DNA from: Paracidovorax citrulli
GTDB lineage: Bacteria; Pseudomonadota; Gammaproteobacteria; Burkholderiales; Burkholderiaceae_C
Length of the DNA stretch: 64,000 bases
Assembly: GCF_900100305.1 (NCBI RefSeq)
Contig: NZ_FNEY01000018.1
Coordinates: forward strand, 35,334-99,333
Reading direction: 5' to 3'
The position numbers and the translations under genes were made by a program. Numbering within the stretch: position 1 is the first letter of the stretch; the number at the start of each line of letters is the position of its first letter. Under the pieces are notes generated by a model. That model was not told where the DNA came from. It saw nothing but the letters and a program-made list of their open reading frames with translations, and ran no database searches. Below, one piece after another: positions 7,942 to 19,990 of the stretch.

Positions 7942-8853
7942 ATGAACAAGCCTTTCATTTCCCTGTGCCCGGAGATCACCCGGGCCCACGCGCTCCTGCT
8001 GATGGACTGGCTGGAAGACGAGGGCGTGACCCGCTACCTGAGCGATGCGCGCGATGTCTCCCGGTCCATCGGGCAGGTGGTCGGCCGGGTCCAGCTGCCG
8101 GTGCTCACGCATCTGTTCAACCAGGGCGGCCGGTTCTTCATGGCCTGCGACCGGCACGACATGCCCGTGGGCTTCGTCCGCCTTGTCAAGGACGGCCCCG
8201 ACTGCGAGATGGTCCTGGCCATCGGCGACCGCGCCAACTGGGGGCGCCGGCTCGGGGCCAGCGCGATCCGCGAAGGCATGAAGCTCGCGTTCTTCGACAT
8301 GCGGGCCGAAAGGCTCATCGCCAAAATCCATCCGGACAACGCGCGGTCGCTGAAGGCTTTCCTGCGCAGCGGATTCGCGCTGCACAGCGAAGGGCCTTCG
8401 GTGACGTCCCTGGCCATGGGCGCGGACCGCTATCTCCGGCTGCTGCGCGAACGCCCCGCGGCGGGCGCCCCGGCCATCCACGTCACCGAGATCGACGAAG
8501 CCCGGCTCCGGCAGCTCGTCGCGTTCCACCAGGACCCGGAGATATTCGAGCTGGAGCACGAGATCGAGCGGGCCACGGTCGTCGATCCGCGGCAGGTGGC
8601 GGAGGACGTCGTCACGATGAATTCCCGGGCCCTGCTGGAGGTGGACAACGAAACGGTGGAAGTGGCGCTGGTCTATCCGCAGGATGCGGACGAGGCCGCG
8701 GGCAGGCATTCCGTCTGCTCGGGCCTGGGCACGGCGATCCTGGGCTACCGGGAGGGCGATGCCTTCCGCTGGCGGATCGCGGACCGTACGCGCCGCATCC
8801 GGGTGCGGAAAGTGCTCTATCAGCCGGAAGCCCGGGGCGATTTCCACCTGTAG
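7942..8853 (+). CDS. GNAT acetyltransferase fused to Rnk/GreA-B-type domain
   Basis: A 303-residue two-domain protein. Residues 1-165 look like a GNAT N-acetyltransferase. The acetyl-CoA loop is around NWGRRLGASAIREGM (99-113), followed by helix and strand with NARSLKAFLRSGF (133-145). Residues 178-303 match the Rnk family (regulator of nucleoside diphosphate kinase), which shares the C-terminal FKBP-like fold of GreA/GreB. Landmarks are DVVTMNSRALLEV, VALVYPQDADEA, LGTAILGYREGDAF and the C-terminal VLYQPEARGDFHL. Rnk proteins bind RNA polymerase without the coiled-coil cleavage finger of GreA. ATG 7942 has GGGGTGAAG close upstream. An in-frame ATG at 7900 is possible. The two parts are normally separate genes, so the fusion suggests a link between acetylation and transcription. 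Confidence 0.75.
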   Translation: MNKPFISLCPEITRAHALLLMDWLEDEGVTRYLSDARDVSRSIGQVVGRVQLPVLTHLFNQGGRFFMACDRHDMPVGFVRLVKDGPDCEMVLAIGDRANWGRRLGASAIREGMKLAFFDMRAERLIAKIHPDNARSLKAFLRSGFALHSEGPSVTSLAMGADRYLRLLRERPAAGAPAIHVTEIDEARLRQLVAFHQDPEIFELEHEIERATVVDPRQVAEDVVTMNSRALLEVDNETVEVALVYPQDADEAAGRHSVCSGLGTAILGYREGDAFRWRIADRTRRIRVRKVLYQPEARGDFHL

Positions 8854-8889
8854 GCCCTGTAGCGGCACCGATGGCGCCGGCCTGCTGGC

Positions 8890-9414
8890 TCAGCGGGCGG
8901 AAGCCGGCTTTCCGGGCCCAGGCTGGAGCCGCGATGCCAGCAGGTCGGCCGTGTACCGGAGACGACCGATGTCGGCTTCCGGGTGGATCCCCCGGCTGAA
9001 GCAGCACAGCGTGCCATACACCCCGCCGCCCGGCAGGCGCACCGGCGTGCTCAGCAGCGTGCCCACGGGGTACCCCGGATCCGGGGCCTTCCCCGCCTTG
9101 ACGTAGGCGGCCGCGTTCTCCACGCGCTCCGGCAGCCGGCCTTCAATCACGTGCTGGCACCAGGTTTCCTCGACCGGATCGGACGAGCCCGCCGGAAGGG
9201 GATCGAAGCCGGGAGTGTGGTCCACGGCCTCGATCGTCCGGCGCCCGTTCGTGATCTGCGACACGAAGGCCACGTCCATGTCCAGCCGCGTGCGCAGCAG
9301 GCGCAGGACGGCAGGGACCGCGGACGGCAGTTCGGGATCGGCGGAGTCGCTGGTGGCCACCAGCAGTTCCGAAATCCGGACGTCGAGGTCGTCGGGGTTG
9401 TAGTCGAGGAACAT
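8890..9414 (-). CDS. GAF-domain protein
   Basis: A 174-residue cytoplasmic protein that is essentially one GAF sensory domain. An N-terminal helix (residues 1-45) precedes the GAF core, with VAFVSQITNGRRTIEAVD around 56-73, a central DPVEETWCQHVIEGR, and the closing strands VGTLLSTPVRLPGGGVYGTLCCFSR near 128-152. No catalytic or output domain follows, so it probably binds a small ligand or partner, or reduces methionine sulfoxide as some lone GAF proteins do. ATG 9414 gives a natural GAF start. A longer start at 9462 is open but adds an unconserved Cys-containing tail. It converges with the GNAT-Rnk gene. Confidence 0.75.
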   Translation of the reverse strand: MFLDYNPDDLDVRISELLVATSDSADPELPSAVPAVLRLLRTRLDMDVAFVSQITNGRRTIEAVDHTPGFDPLPAGSSDPVEETWCQHVIEGRLPERVENAAAYVKAGKAPDPGYPVGTLLSTPVRLPGGGVYGTLCCFSRGIHPEADIGRLRYTADLLASRLQPGPGKPASAR

Positions 9415-9487
9415 GGCCCAGTCTAAGCAACGGCAGGTGCCCGCGTAAGAGGCAGTCTGCAACAGAGCGTACGGCCGGGCGTGCCCG

Positions 9488-9748
9488 TCATGCGCTGGCG
9501 GGCCTTGCGTGGTTGCCGCGGCACGGCGGGGCTTTTTTGCCCGGGGGCGGCTGGAGGCCGGGCTGGAGGTCCGGGCACAGGTCGCCGCCCGCGAACCGCT
9601 GCCAGACCAGCCGGTCGCCCTCCTCGCAGAACCAGAAGCAGATGACGGAGCCGTCGCCGTTGTCGCAGGTCACCAGCATGCGGGTGTTCCCGTTCCGGGA
9701 GCGGACGTACATGCCGGGGCGGAGGAAGGGAATGTCCTTGGTGCGCAT
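9488..9748 (-). CDS. Small YodC/DUF2158-like protein
   Basis: An 86-residue cytoplasmic protein. Residues 6-55 resemble DUF2158 (YodC): a small beta-barrel with a GMYVRSRNGNTRMLV strand pair followed by VICFWFCEEGDRLVWQRFAGGDL. In this family the pattern is a gating strand, an xMxV strand, then C-x-W-F. The C-terminal 30 residues are Pro/Lys-rich and probably disordered. The start ATG at 9748 gives the expected N-terminus. Function is unknown for the family. It lies 73 bp downstream of the GAF gene's upstream edge on the same strand, with no clear link. Confidence 0.6.
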   Translation of the reverse strand: MRTKDIPFLRPGMYVRSRNGNTRMLVTCDNGDGSVICFWFCEEGDRLVWQRFAGGDLCPDLQPGLQPPPGKKAPPCRGNHARPASA

Positions 9749-9834
9749 GGCGCCATTGAAGCGCCGCCGGGCCGCGCGGCCTTGCGCTCGCGCAAGCCTG
9801 CCCGCAGGACCCGATGCGGTCCTACAGGGTTTTC

Positions 9835-10731
9835 TCAATGTCCGGGTTCGGCCAGCCGTGCGGCCAGGAAATCCAGGAAGCAGGCGATGCGCGAAGCGAG
9901 CTGCGTGTTGCGGTAGTACACCGCGCTGATGGGCTGCCGCACATCGGCCGTATCCCGGGCCAGCAGTTGTACGAGGTCGCCGCGCTCGCGGTCCCGCGCG
10001 GTCATGAAGTCCGCCAGGCAGGCGATGCCGGCGCCCTGCAGCGCGAGCTGGCGCAGGGTTTCGCCGCTGGAGGCCGCGATGTCCGGCGTGGCGGCCCATG
10101 CGTCGCCGTGCGGGCCGCGCAGGGGCCAGAGGTTGAGCGCCTCGGGCTGGGTGAACCCCAGCAGGGTGTGCTGCGCCAGGGCCGCTGCCGACTTCGGCCG
10201 GCCGTGCGCGGCCACGTAGGCAGGGCTGGCGAGCACGCGCAGGCGGCTGGAGCCCAGCGGGCGCGCATGCAGCGTGGAGTCGCGCAGGGCACCGATGCGG
10301 ATGGCGACGTCCGTGCGCCGCTCCAGCAGGTCGATGTTGCGCTCGTCGGTGTCCAGCTCCAGGGCGATCTGCGGGTAGGCGTCGCGGAAGGCCGGCACCA
10401 GCGGTGCCACCACGTGCAGCATGAACGGCGTGGCCGCGTTCACGCGCAGGCGCCCCGCGGGCTGCCCCCGGCGCGCGGCCATGTGCTCTTCCGCTTCGTC
10501 GAGCGCCGCGAGGATCGCGCGGGTGCGCGTGAGGAAGGCCTGGCCTTCCTCCGTGAGCCCGATGCGGCGCGTGGTGCGGCGCAGCAGCGTCGTGTCGAGC
10601 TTTTTCTCCAGGCGTGCCAGCGCCCGGCTGACGCCCGATGCCGTCTGCTCCAGTTGCGCAGCGGCGGCGGTGACCGAGCCTGCGTCCACCACGGCGGCGA
10701 AGGCCTGCAGTTCTTCCAGGGTGGTTTTCAT
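9835..10731 (-). CDS. LysR-family transcriptional regulator
   Basis: A 298-residue LysR regulator. The N-terminal winged helix-turn-helix (residues 1-60) reads AFAAVVDAGSVTAAAAQLEQTASGVSRALARLEKK in three conserved blocks, followed by the linker helix and a substrate-binding domain from about residue 90. It is transcribed divergently from the MFS pump at 10845. The 113-bp gap contains a T-N11-A dyad at 10744-10758, the classical LysR recognition pattern, so it probably controls both itself and the pump. The ATG at 10731 is the first start before the HTH. The inducer is unknown. Confidence 0.88.
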   Translation of the reverse strand: MKTTLEELQAFAAVVDAGSVTAAAAQLEQTASGVSRALARLEKKLDTTLLRRTTRRIGLTEEGQAFLTRTRAILAALDEAEEHMAARRGQPAGRLRVNAATPFMLHVVAPLVPAFRDAYPQIALELDTDERNIDLLERRTDVAIRIGALRDSTLHARPLGSSRLRVLASPAYVAAHGRPKSAAALAQHTLLGFTQPEALNLWPLRGPHGDAWAATPDIAASSGETLRQLALQGAGIACLADFMTARDRERGDLVQLLARDTADVRQPISAVYYRNTQLASRIACFLDFLAARLAEPGH

Positions 10732-10743
10732 GAGGGCAGATTG

Positions 10744-10758
10744 TTGACTCTAAGGCAA
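10744..10758. promoter_or_regulatory. LysR box (T-N11-A dyad)
   Basis: TTGACTCTAAGGCAA has the symmetric pattern TTG-N-CT-N3-AG-N-CAA, and within it T-N11-A. It lies 13 bp upstream of the LysR start codon and 87 bp upstream of the MFS start, where an autoregulatory LysR site is expected. Confidence 0.5.
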
Positions 10759-10844
10759 ATATATTCTGCCGATCACAGGCTTTTTCCGCAAAGGTGAAGC
10801 GCCCACACTCCTGGCATCGATCTGTGATCCCAAGGAGTGCTTCC

Positions 10845-12047
10845 ATGCCCATTGCCCTGTTCGCGCTGACGCTCGGCGCCTTCGCCATCGGCACGACGGA
10901 ATTCGTCATCGTCGGCCTGCTGCCCACCGTGGCGGCGGACCTCGGCATCGGCCTGCCCTCGGCCGGCCTGCTCGTCAGCCTGTATGCGCTGGGCGTCGCC
11001 GTCGGCGCGCCGGTGCTCACCGCGCTCACCGGCCGGCTGCCGCGCAAGGCCCTGCTGCTCGCGCTCATGGCGCTGTTCACCGCCGGCAACCTGCTGGCCT
11101 GGCAGGCCCCGGGCTACGGCACGCTGGTGGCCGCGCGCGTGCTCACCGGGCTCGCGCACGGCGTGTTCTTCTCGATCGGCTCGACCATCGCCACCGGCCT
11201 GGTGCCGCGCGAGAAGGCCGCCAGCGCCATCGCCACGCTGTTCGCGGGGCTCACGGTGGCGCTGGTCACCGGCGTGCCGCTCGGCACCTTCATCGGCCAG
11301 CACTTCGGCTGGCGCGAAACCTTCCTCGCCGTGGCGGGGCTCGGCATGCTGGCTTTCGCGGGCAGCGCGCTTTTCGTGCCGCGGCGCATCGCGCACGTTC
11401 CGCCGGCCTCGCTCCTGCAGCAGGCCCGCGTGCTGGCCGAGCCGCGGCTGCTGCTGGTGTATGCCAAGACGGCCATCGGCTACGGCGGCACCTTCATCCC
11501 GTTCACCTTCCTCGCGCCCATCCTCACCGGCGTGTCGGGTTTCAGCGAAAGCGCGGTGGGCTGGGTGATGCTGGTGTACGGTGTCTCGGTGGCCGCGGGC
11601 AACCTCTGGGGCGGCCGGCTGGCCGACCGCCTGGGTCCCGTCGCCGCGCTGCGCATCATCTTCGCGCTGCTGGCCGCCGTGCTGCTGCTCCTGCAGTTCA
11701 CCGCGCCCCATCCCTGGCTGGCCGTGGGCACGGTGCTGCTCTGGGGCGCAGTGGCCTTCGGCAACGTGCCGGGCCTGCAGCTGTACGTGGTGCGCCAGGC
11801 CGAGCGCGTCGCGCCGCAGGCCGTGGACGTGGCCTCGGGCCTGAACATCGCCGCGTTCAACCTGGGCATCGCCGGCGCGGCGTGGGCCGGGGGGCTGATC
11901 GTGACGCACCTGGGCCTCATGCACACGCCCTGGATCGGCGCGGTCGTGGTGCTGGGTGCGCTGGCGCTCACCCAGGCCAGCGGCGTGCTCGATGCGCGCG
12001 GCGGGGCCGCTGCGCGCGGGGGCCGTCCGGCGGCCGCGGGCCACTGA
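10845..12047 (+). CDS. MFS drug/metabolite efflux transporter (DHA1/AraJ-like)
   Basis: A 400-residue inner-membrane transporter with 12 hydrophobic helices. The N-terminus [20 protein letters not shown] is typical of the AraJ/PbuE-type DHA1 branch, and [13 protein letters not shown] is the loop 2-3 motif [19 protein letters not shown] carries helix 4. ATG 10845 is preceded by CAAGGAG at a good spacing, so the longer in-frame start at 10794 is rejected. It is divergent from the LysR gene, and the aldo/keto reductase follows on the same strand 86 bp later, possibly co-transcribed. Likely role is export of a small metabolite or drug under LysR control. The substrate is unknown. Confidence 0.87.
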   Translation: MPIALFALTLGAFAIGTTEFVIVGLLPTVAADLGIGLPSAGLLVSLYALGVAVGAPVLTALTGRLPRKALLLALMALFTAGNLLAWQAPGYGTLVAARVLTGLAHGVFFSIGSTIATGLVPREKAASAIATLFAGLTVALVTGVPLGTFIGQHFGWRETFLAVAGLGMLAFAGSALFVPRRIAHVPPASLLQQARVLAEPRLLLVYAKTAIGYGGTFIPFTFLAPILTGVSGFSESAVGWVMLVYGVSVAAGNLWGGRLADRLGPVAALRIIFALLAAVLLLLQFTAPHPWLAVGTVLLWGAVAFGNVPGLQLYVVRQAERVAPQAVDVASGLNIAAFNLGIAGAAWAGGLIVTHLGLMHTPWIGAVVVLGALALTQASGVLDARGGAAARGGRPAAAGH

Positions 12048-12081
12048 GGCGTGGGGCTGGCTCGGGCGCGCTTCTCCCTTT

Positions 12082-12117
12082 CCACCCACCCATCCATCCA
12101 TTCATTCATTCATTCAC
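12082..12117. repeat. Tetranucleotide tract before aldo/keto reductase
   Basis: Nine 4-base units in a row, (CCAC)2 (CCAT)3 (TCAT)3 TCAC, fill the gap between the MFS stop and the Shine-Dalgarno CAAGGAG at 12121. The tract is a degenerate period-4 repeat. Copy-number change would alter the leader length but not a reading frame. Confidence 0.85.
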
Positions 12118-12133
12118 CGACAAGGAGTTTTCC

Positions 12134-12967
12134 ATGCAGGCATCCGCTTCCCCATCCACCCAACCGCCCGTGCCCCCGTTCGGCCTGGGCACGTTCCGGC
12201 TCAAGGGCCAGGCCGCCATCGATTCGGTGGCGAATGCCCTCGACCTCGGCTATCGCCACGTGGACACCGCGCAGATCTACGGCAACGAAGCCGAGGTGGG
12301 CCAGGCGGTTGCCGCCAGCGGCGTGGCCCGGGGCGACCTCTACCTCACCACCAAGGTCTGGACCGACCATCTCGCCGCCAGCAGGCTCGTTCCCAGCCTG
12401 GAGGAAAGCCTCGAAAAGCTGCGCACGGATTACGTCGATCTGGCGCTGATCCACTGGCCTTCGCCCGGCGGCGCCGTGCCGCTGGCCGAGAGCCTGGAAG
12501 CGCTGGCCGATGCGCGGGCCCGGGGGCTCGTGCGGCGCATCGGCGTGTCGAACTTCACTGTGTCGCTCATGCGCGAGGCGGTGGCTGCCGTGGGCGCGGA
12601 GTCGATCGCCACGAACCAGATCGAACTGCACCCCTACCTGCAGAACCGGGCGGTGGTGGATTTCGCGCGCAGCCAGGGCATCCACATCACCTCCTACATG
12701 ACGCTGGGCTACGGCCAGATGCTGCAGGATGCGGAAATCCAGGCGATCGCGCAGGCATGCGGCGCCACGCCCGCCCAGGTCGCGCTGGCCTGGGCGATGC
12801 AGTCGGGCTTCGCCGTGATTCCTTCGTCCACGCGCCGCGAACATCTGGCCTCGAACCTGCGCGCCACGCAGCTGCGGCTGGAGGATGCGCACATGCAGCG
12901 CATCGCCGCGCTGGACCGGGGCGGCCGGCTGGTGGACCCGGAAGGGCTGGCGCCGGCCTGGGACTGA
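12134..12967 (+). CDS. Aldo/keto reductase (2,5-diketo-gluconate reductase type)
   Basis: A 277-residue NADPH-dependent aldo/keto reductase with a TIM-barrel fold. The catalytic tetrad is visible: Asp in [14 protein letters not shown], Tyr in the same segment, Lys in LTTKVWTDH and His in ALIHWPSP. The nucleotide-binding region includes [15 protein letters not shown] near residue 238. The sequence resembles DkgB/YafB, which reduces methylglyoxal and keto-acids. ATG 12134 follows CAAGGAG at a normal spacing. The gene follows the MFS pump on the same strand. A detoxification-plus-export pair is possible but unproven. Confidence 0.88.
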   Translation: MQASASPSTQPPVPPFGLGTFRLKGQAAIDSVANALDLGYRHVDTAQIYGNEAEVGQAVAASGVARGDLYLTTKVWTDHLAASRLVPSLEESLEKLRTDYVDLALIHWPSPGGAVPLAESLEALADARARGLVRRIGVSNFTVSLMREAVAAVGAESIATNQIELHPYLQNRAVVDFARSQGIHITSYMTLGYGQMLQDAEIQAIAQACGATPAQVALAWAMQSGFAVIPSSTRREHLASNLRATQLRLEDAHMQRIAALDRGGRLVDPEGLAPAWD

Positions 12968-12992
12968 CCCGGCGGGCGCCTGGAATCTGGGC

Positions 12993-13808
12993 TCAGATCG
13001 CCAGCTCGTAGCCCACCGTGATCGGCGCGTGGTCCGAGAACTTCTGCTGCTTGTAGATGGACTCGGTGCGCGCCAGGGCCGCGATCGCCGGGGTGGCGAG
13101 GTGGTAGTCCAGCCGCCAGCCCACGTTGTTCGCATAGGCCTGCCCGCGGTTGCTCCACCAGGTGTAGGCCGTCTCGGTGGTGTCGGGCTGCAGCAGGCGG
13201 TACACGTCCACGAGGCCGCCGCCCGGGTCGGTCTTGTGCAACAACTTTGTCATCCACTCGCGCTCTTCGGGCAGGAAGCCGCTGTTCTTCTGGTTGCTGC
13301 GCCAGTTCTTCAGGTCGATCTGCTGGTGGGCGATGTTGACGTCGCCGCAGAGGATGAATTCGCGCTCTTCCTTCACGCGCATCAGGTGCACGTGGAATTC
13401 CGCCAGGAAGCGGAATTTCGCGAGCTGGCGCTCCGGCCCCGACGAGCCGCTCGGAAAATACGCGCTGATGATCGACAGCTTGCGCGAAGGCGTGTCGAAG
13501 CGGGCTTCCACGTAGCGGCCTTCGGCGTCGAACTCGGTGGAGCCGTAGCCCACGCGCACGTCGCTCGGCTCGTGGCGGGTGTAGATGCCCACGCCCGAAT
13601 AGCCCTTCTTGGTCGCGTAGTGGAAATGCCCCTTGAGGCCCGCCAGGGTCTCGAAACGGCCTTCGATGTCGGCGGACTGCGCCTTGATCTCCTGCACGCA
13701 AATACAATCCGGCCGCGTCTCGGCGATCCAGGCCTCCACGCCCTTCGAGGCGGCGGAGCGGATGCCGTTGAGGTTCAGGCTGGTCAATTTGAAAAGGGAA
13801 GCATCCAT
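12993..13808 (-). CDS. xth: Exodeoxyribonuclease III
   Basis: A 271-residue DNA-repair nuclease of the ExoIII/AP-endonuclease family, which cleaves at abasic sites and degrades one strand from 3' ends. Catalytic blocks are in order: LTSLNLNGIRSA (metal Asn), CVQEIKAQ (metal Glu), SIISAYFPSG, FILCGDVNIAH (Asp and Asn) and the C-terminal FSDHAPITV (Asp-His pair). The first ATG at 13808 adds five residues to the usual MKLTS start. This start codon overlaps the pyrE start on the other strand in the palindrome CCATGG. The 3' end converges with the aldo/keto reductase. Confidence 0.95.
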   Translation of the reverse strand: MDASLFKLTSLNLNGIRSAASKGVEAWIAETRPDCICVQEIKAQSADIEGRFETLAGLKGHFHYATKKGYSGVGIYTRHEPSDVRVGYGSTEFDAEGRYVEARFDTPSRKLSIISAYFPSGSSGPERQLAKFRFLAEFHVHLMRVKEEREFILCGDVNIAHQQIDLKNWRSNQKNSGFLPEEREWMTKLLHKTDPGGGLVDVYRLLQPDTTETAYTWWSNRGQAYANNVGWRLDYHLATPAIAALARTESIYKQQKFSDHAPITVGYELAI

Positions 13809-14526
13809 GGTGGCAGACGGCGCGCGGCGGCGGACGGGAGAGGAAACGGCGGGAGACGGCGCGTCGGCGGACCGCCTCGCCCAGGAATTCGTGCATTTCG
13901 CCGTGGAGGCTGGCGTGCTCAGGTTCGGCGAATTCAAGACCAAGGCGGGCCGCATGAGCCCGTACTTCTTCAATGCCGGGCTTTTCGACGATGGCGCCAA
14001 GATGGGCCGGCTCGCGGAATTCTATGCAAAAGCCCTGTTGGCCAGCGGCATCGAATTCGACATGGTCTTCGGGCCCGCCTACAAGGGCATCCCGCTGGCC
14101 GCCACGGTGGCGGTGGAGCTGGCCCGCCATGGCCGCAATGTCCCCTTCGCCTACAACCGGAAGGAAGCCAAGGACCATGGCGAAGGCGGCACGCTGGTCG
14201 GCGCGCCGCTGCAGGGCCGCGTGCTCATCGTGGACGACGTGATGTCCGCCGGCACCGCCGCGCGCGAGTCCATCGCGCTCATCCGGGTCGCCGGAGCCAT
14301 TCCCCATGCGATGGCCATCGCCCTCGACCGCCAGGAAAAGGCCACCGAGAACGGCCAGGACGTGGACCACAGCGCCGTGCAGTACGTGCGCAGCCAGTTG
14401 GGCATGCAGGTGTGCACCATCGCCAAGCTGGCCGATTTATTGCAATATCTGCAGGACCGGGGCGGCTCCGACATGGGAGCCCACCACGAGCGCGTGCTGG
14501 CCTACCGCCAGCGCTACGGCGTCTGA
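13807..14526 (+). CDS. pyrE: Orotate phosphoribosyltransferase
   Basis: A 239-residue enzyme that makes orotidine monophosphate from orotate and PRPP in pyrimidine synthesis. The PRPP-binding loop VLIVDDVMSAGTA (about residues 139-151) and the flexible loop with AYNRKEAKDHGEGG (about 115-128) are intact, as is FKTKAGRMSPYFFNAG near the N-terminus. ATG 13807 adds about 23 Arg/Gly/Ala-rich residues before the conserved fold, and GAAAAGGGAAG precedes it. Its start codon overlaps that of xth on the opposite strand, so its promoter must lie inside the xth coding region. Confidence 0.95.
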   Translation: MVADGARRRTGEETAGDGASADRLAQEFVHFAVEAGVLRFGEFKTKAGRMSPYFFNAGLFDDGAKMGRLAEFYAKALLASGIEFDMVFGPAYKGIPLAATVAVELARHGRNVPFAYNRKEAKDHGEGGTLVGAPLQGRVLIVDDVMSAGTAARESIALIRVAGAIPHAMAIALDRQEKATENGQDVDHSAVQYVRSQLGMQVCTIAKLADLLQYLQDRGGSDMGAHHERVLAYRQRYGV

Positions 14527-14605
14527 ACCGCGCCCGACCTTTCTTCGCACGCTGCCGCCCCCGGACCTTTTCGGGGCGGCGGGAGAGCACGGACATCTGC
14601 ACAGC

Positions 14606-15295
14606 ATGGAAGCCCTTCCGGTGAAGCAACTGAGCCTCTGGCGCGCGGGCGCCGGAGCGGCGCTGGCCTTCCTGTGCGGTGTCGCGGCCCAGGCGCAGCA
14701 GCAGCCAGGGCCCGGCGGCATCTACACCTGCGTGGATGCCAAGGGCCGCCGCCTCACCGCGGACCGCCCCATCCCCGAGTGCTCCGACCGCGAACAGCGC
14801 GTGCTGGGGCCGTCCGGCACGGAGCGCTCGCGCGTGGGGCCCACCCTGTCCGACCAGGAGCGCACCGCGCTGGAGGCCCAGCGCCGCAAGGAGGCCGACG
14901 AACGCGCGCGCGCCGCCGAGGAGCGGCGTCGCGAGCGCGTGCTGGTCGCGCGCTATCCGGACCAGGTCGCGCACGATGCCGAGCGCGCGGCGGCCATCGC
15001 GCAGGTGAACGAGGTGACGGCCGTGGCCGAGGCCCGCGTGGCCGAACTGCGGCGCCAGCGCAAGGCGCTCGACGCCGAGATGGAGTTCTATCGCCGCGAC
15101 CCGTCCAAGGCCCCCATGGCATTGCGCCGCCAGATCGCCGAGCAGGAGGAGTCGCTCGCCCAGCAGCAGCGGTTCATCGCCTCGCAGGAAGACGAAAAGC
15201 GCCGGGTGCACCAGCGCTTCGACGCGGAACTGGCCCATTTGCGCCAGCTCTGGGCCGCGCAGCAGGGCATGCCGGCCGTGCCGGCCTCTCGCTGA
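14606..15295 (+). CDS. Exported DUF4124-type coiled-coil protein
   Basis: A 229-residue protein with a signal peptide (residues 1-32, ending VAAQAQ). Next comes a short DUF4124-like domain, GIYTCVDAKGRRLTADRPIPEC with a Cys pair near residues 41 and 58. A long charged helix (residues 95-215) is rich in Glu, Arg and Ala and almost certainly forms a coiled coil. The periplasmic or inner-membrane-attached location follows from the signal. DUF4124 proteins are common in beta- and gammaproteobacteria and have no assigned function. It follows pyrE on the same strand by 79 bp. Confidence 0.75.
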   Translation: MEALPVKQLSLWRAGAGAALAFLCGVAAQAQQQPGPGGIYTCVDAKGRRLTADRPIPECSDREQRVLGPSGTERSRVGPTLSDQERTALEAQRRKEADERARAAEERRRERVLVARYPDQVAHDAERAAAIAQVNEVTAVAEARVAELRRQRKALDAEMEFYRRDPSKAPMALRRQIAEQEESLAQQQRFIASQEDEKRRVHQRFDAELAHLRQLWAAQQGMPAVPASR

Positions 15296-15329
15296 CCGGG
15301 GCTCCGGCCGGCCCCGATACGCAGCAGCG

Positions 15330-16784
<1,455 letters not shown>

Positions 16785-16785
16785 G

Positions 16786-18285
<1,500 letters not shown>

Positions 18286-18307
18286 GGATTACGTACTTTT
18301 ATTCTTG

Positions 18308-18607
18308 TTATTCGATCACCTTGGGCACCAGGAACAGGCCCCGCTCCACGGCGGGCGCGCTGCGCTGGTTGGCCTCGCGCTGGTCGGGCTCGCTCGCGGT
18401 GTCTTCCCGCAGGCGCAGGGCGATGTCCTGGATGGCCGCGACGGGATGGGAGAGGGGTTCCAGGCCGGCGGTATCCACAGCCCGCATCTTCTCGACGATG
18501 CCGAAAAAGCCGTTGAGCTGGGTAAGCATGCGCTCACTTTCGGCGGGACTCAGCTCGAGCCGCGCCAGGTTGGCGATGCGGCCAATGTCCTGGGGTGTCA
18601 GTGCCAT
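18308..18607 (-). CDS. gatC: Asp-tRNA(Asn)/Glu-tRNA(Gln) amidotransferase subunit C
   Basis: A 99-residue linker subunit that wraps GatA and GatB together. [20 protein letters not shown] is the conserved N-terminal helix and [20 protein letters not shown] the C-terminal belt region. It is the first gene of the operon and is divergent from mreB across a 206-bp gap. Confidence 0.95.
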   Translation of the reverse strand: MALTPQDIGRIANLARLELSPAESERMLTQLNGFFGIVEKMRAVDTAGLEPLSHPVAAIQDIALRLREDTASEPDQREANQRSAPAVERGLFLVPKVIE

Positions 18608-18666
18608 AGGGAAAACAGGTCCGGAAACGGGATGTAAAGCTGCGCCGGCGTGGGGCCGGGCGGGAG

Positions 18667-18675
18667 TTATTCACA
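18667..18675 (+). promoter_or_regulatory. DnaA-box-like site in gatC/mreB gap
   Basis: TTATTCACA is an exact match to the DnaA 9-mer TTATNCACA. A near match, GTATCCACA, is at 18471-18479 inside gatC. A single exact box can occur by chance in a window of this size, so functional use is uncertain. Confidence 0.3.
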
Positions 18676-18813
18676 GGGGATGCGGTATTATCCCGGCTTT
18701 GCCGCAATACCCTCCCAACCGCCGGTCATTGTGCGAAAAAAGCCCACAAACACCCTGTAAACACCCGGCGACGGCAGGCCGACGCGCATGCCGTGCCCGA
18801 GAGGAATTCCTGA

Positions 18814-19857
<1,044 letters not shown>

Positions 19858-19990
19858 CATGACCATGCCGCGGGGCGGAGGCAGCGGGTCCGCCGGCCGG
19901 GCAGGCCGGCCGCCTTGCCTGCGCCCCGATGCCGCCGTGTCCGTGCGGCACCGCTCCTGCTGACAATTCCTGCGGCTGTTCCCTACCGCC

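Noticed and set aside
12082..12117. Tetranucleotide tract as a CRISPR-like or phase-variable coding repeat
   Set aside because: Units are only 4 bases, without spacers, and lie outside any reading frame.
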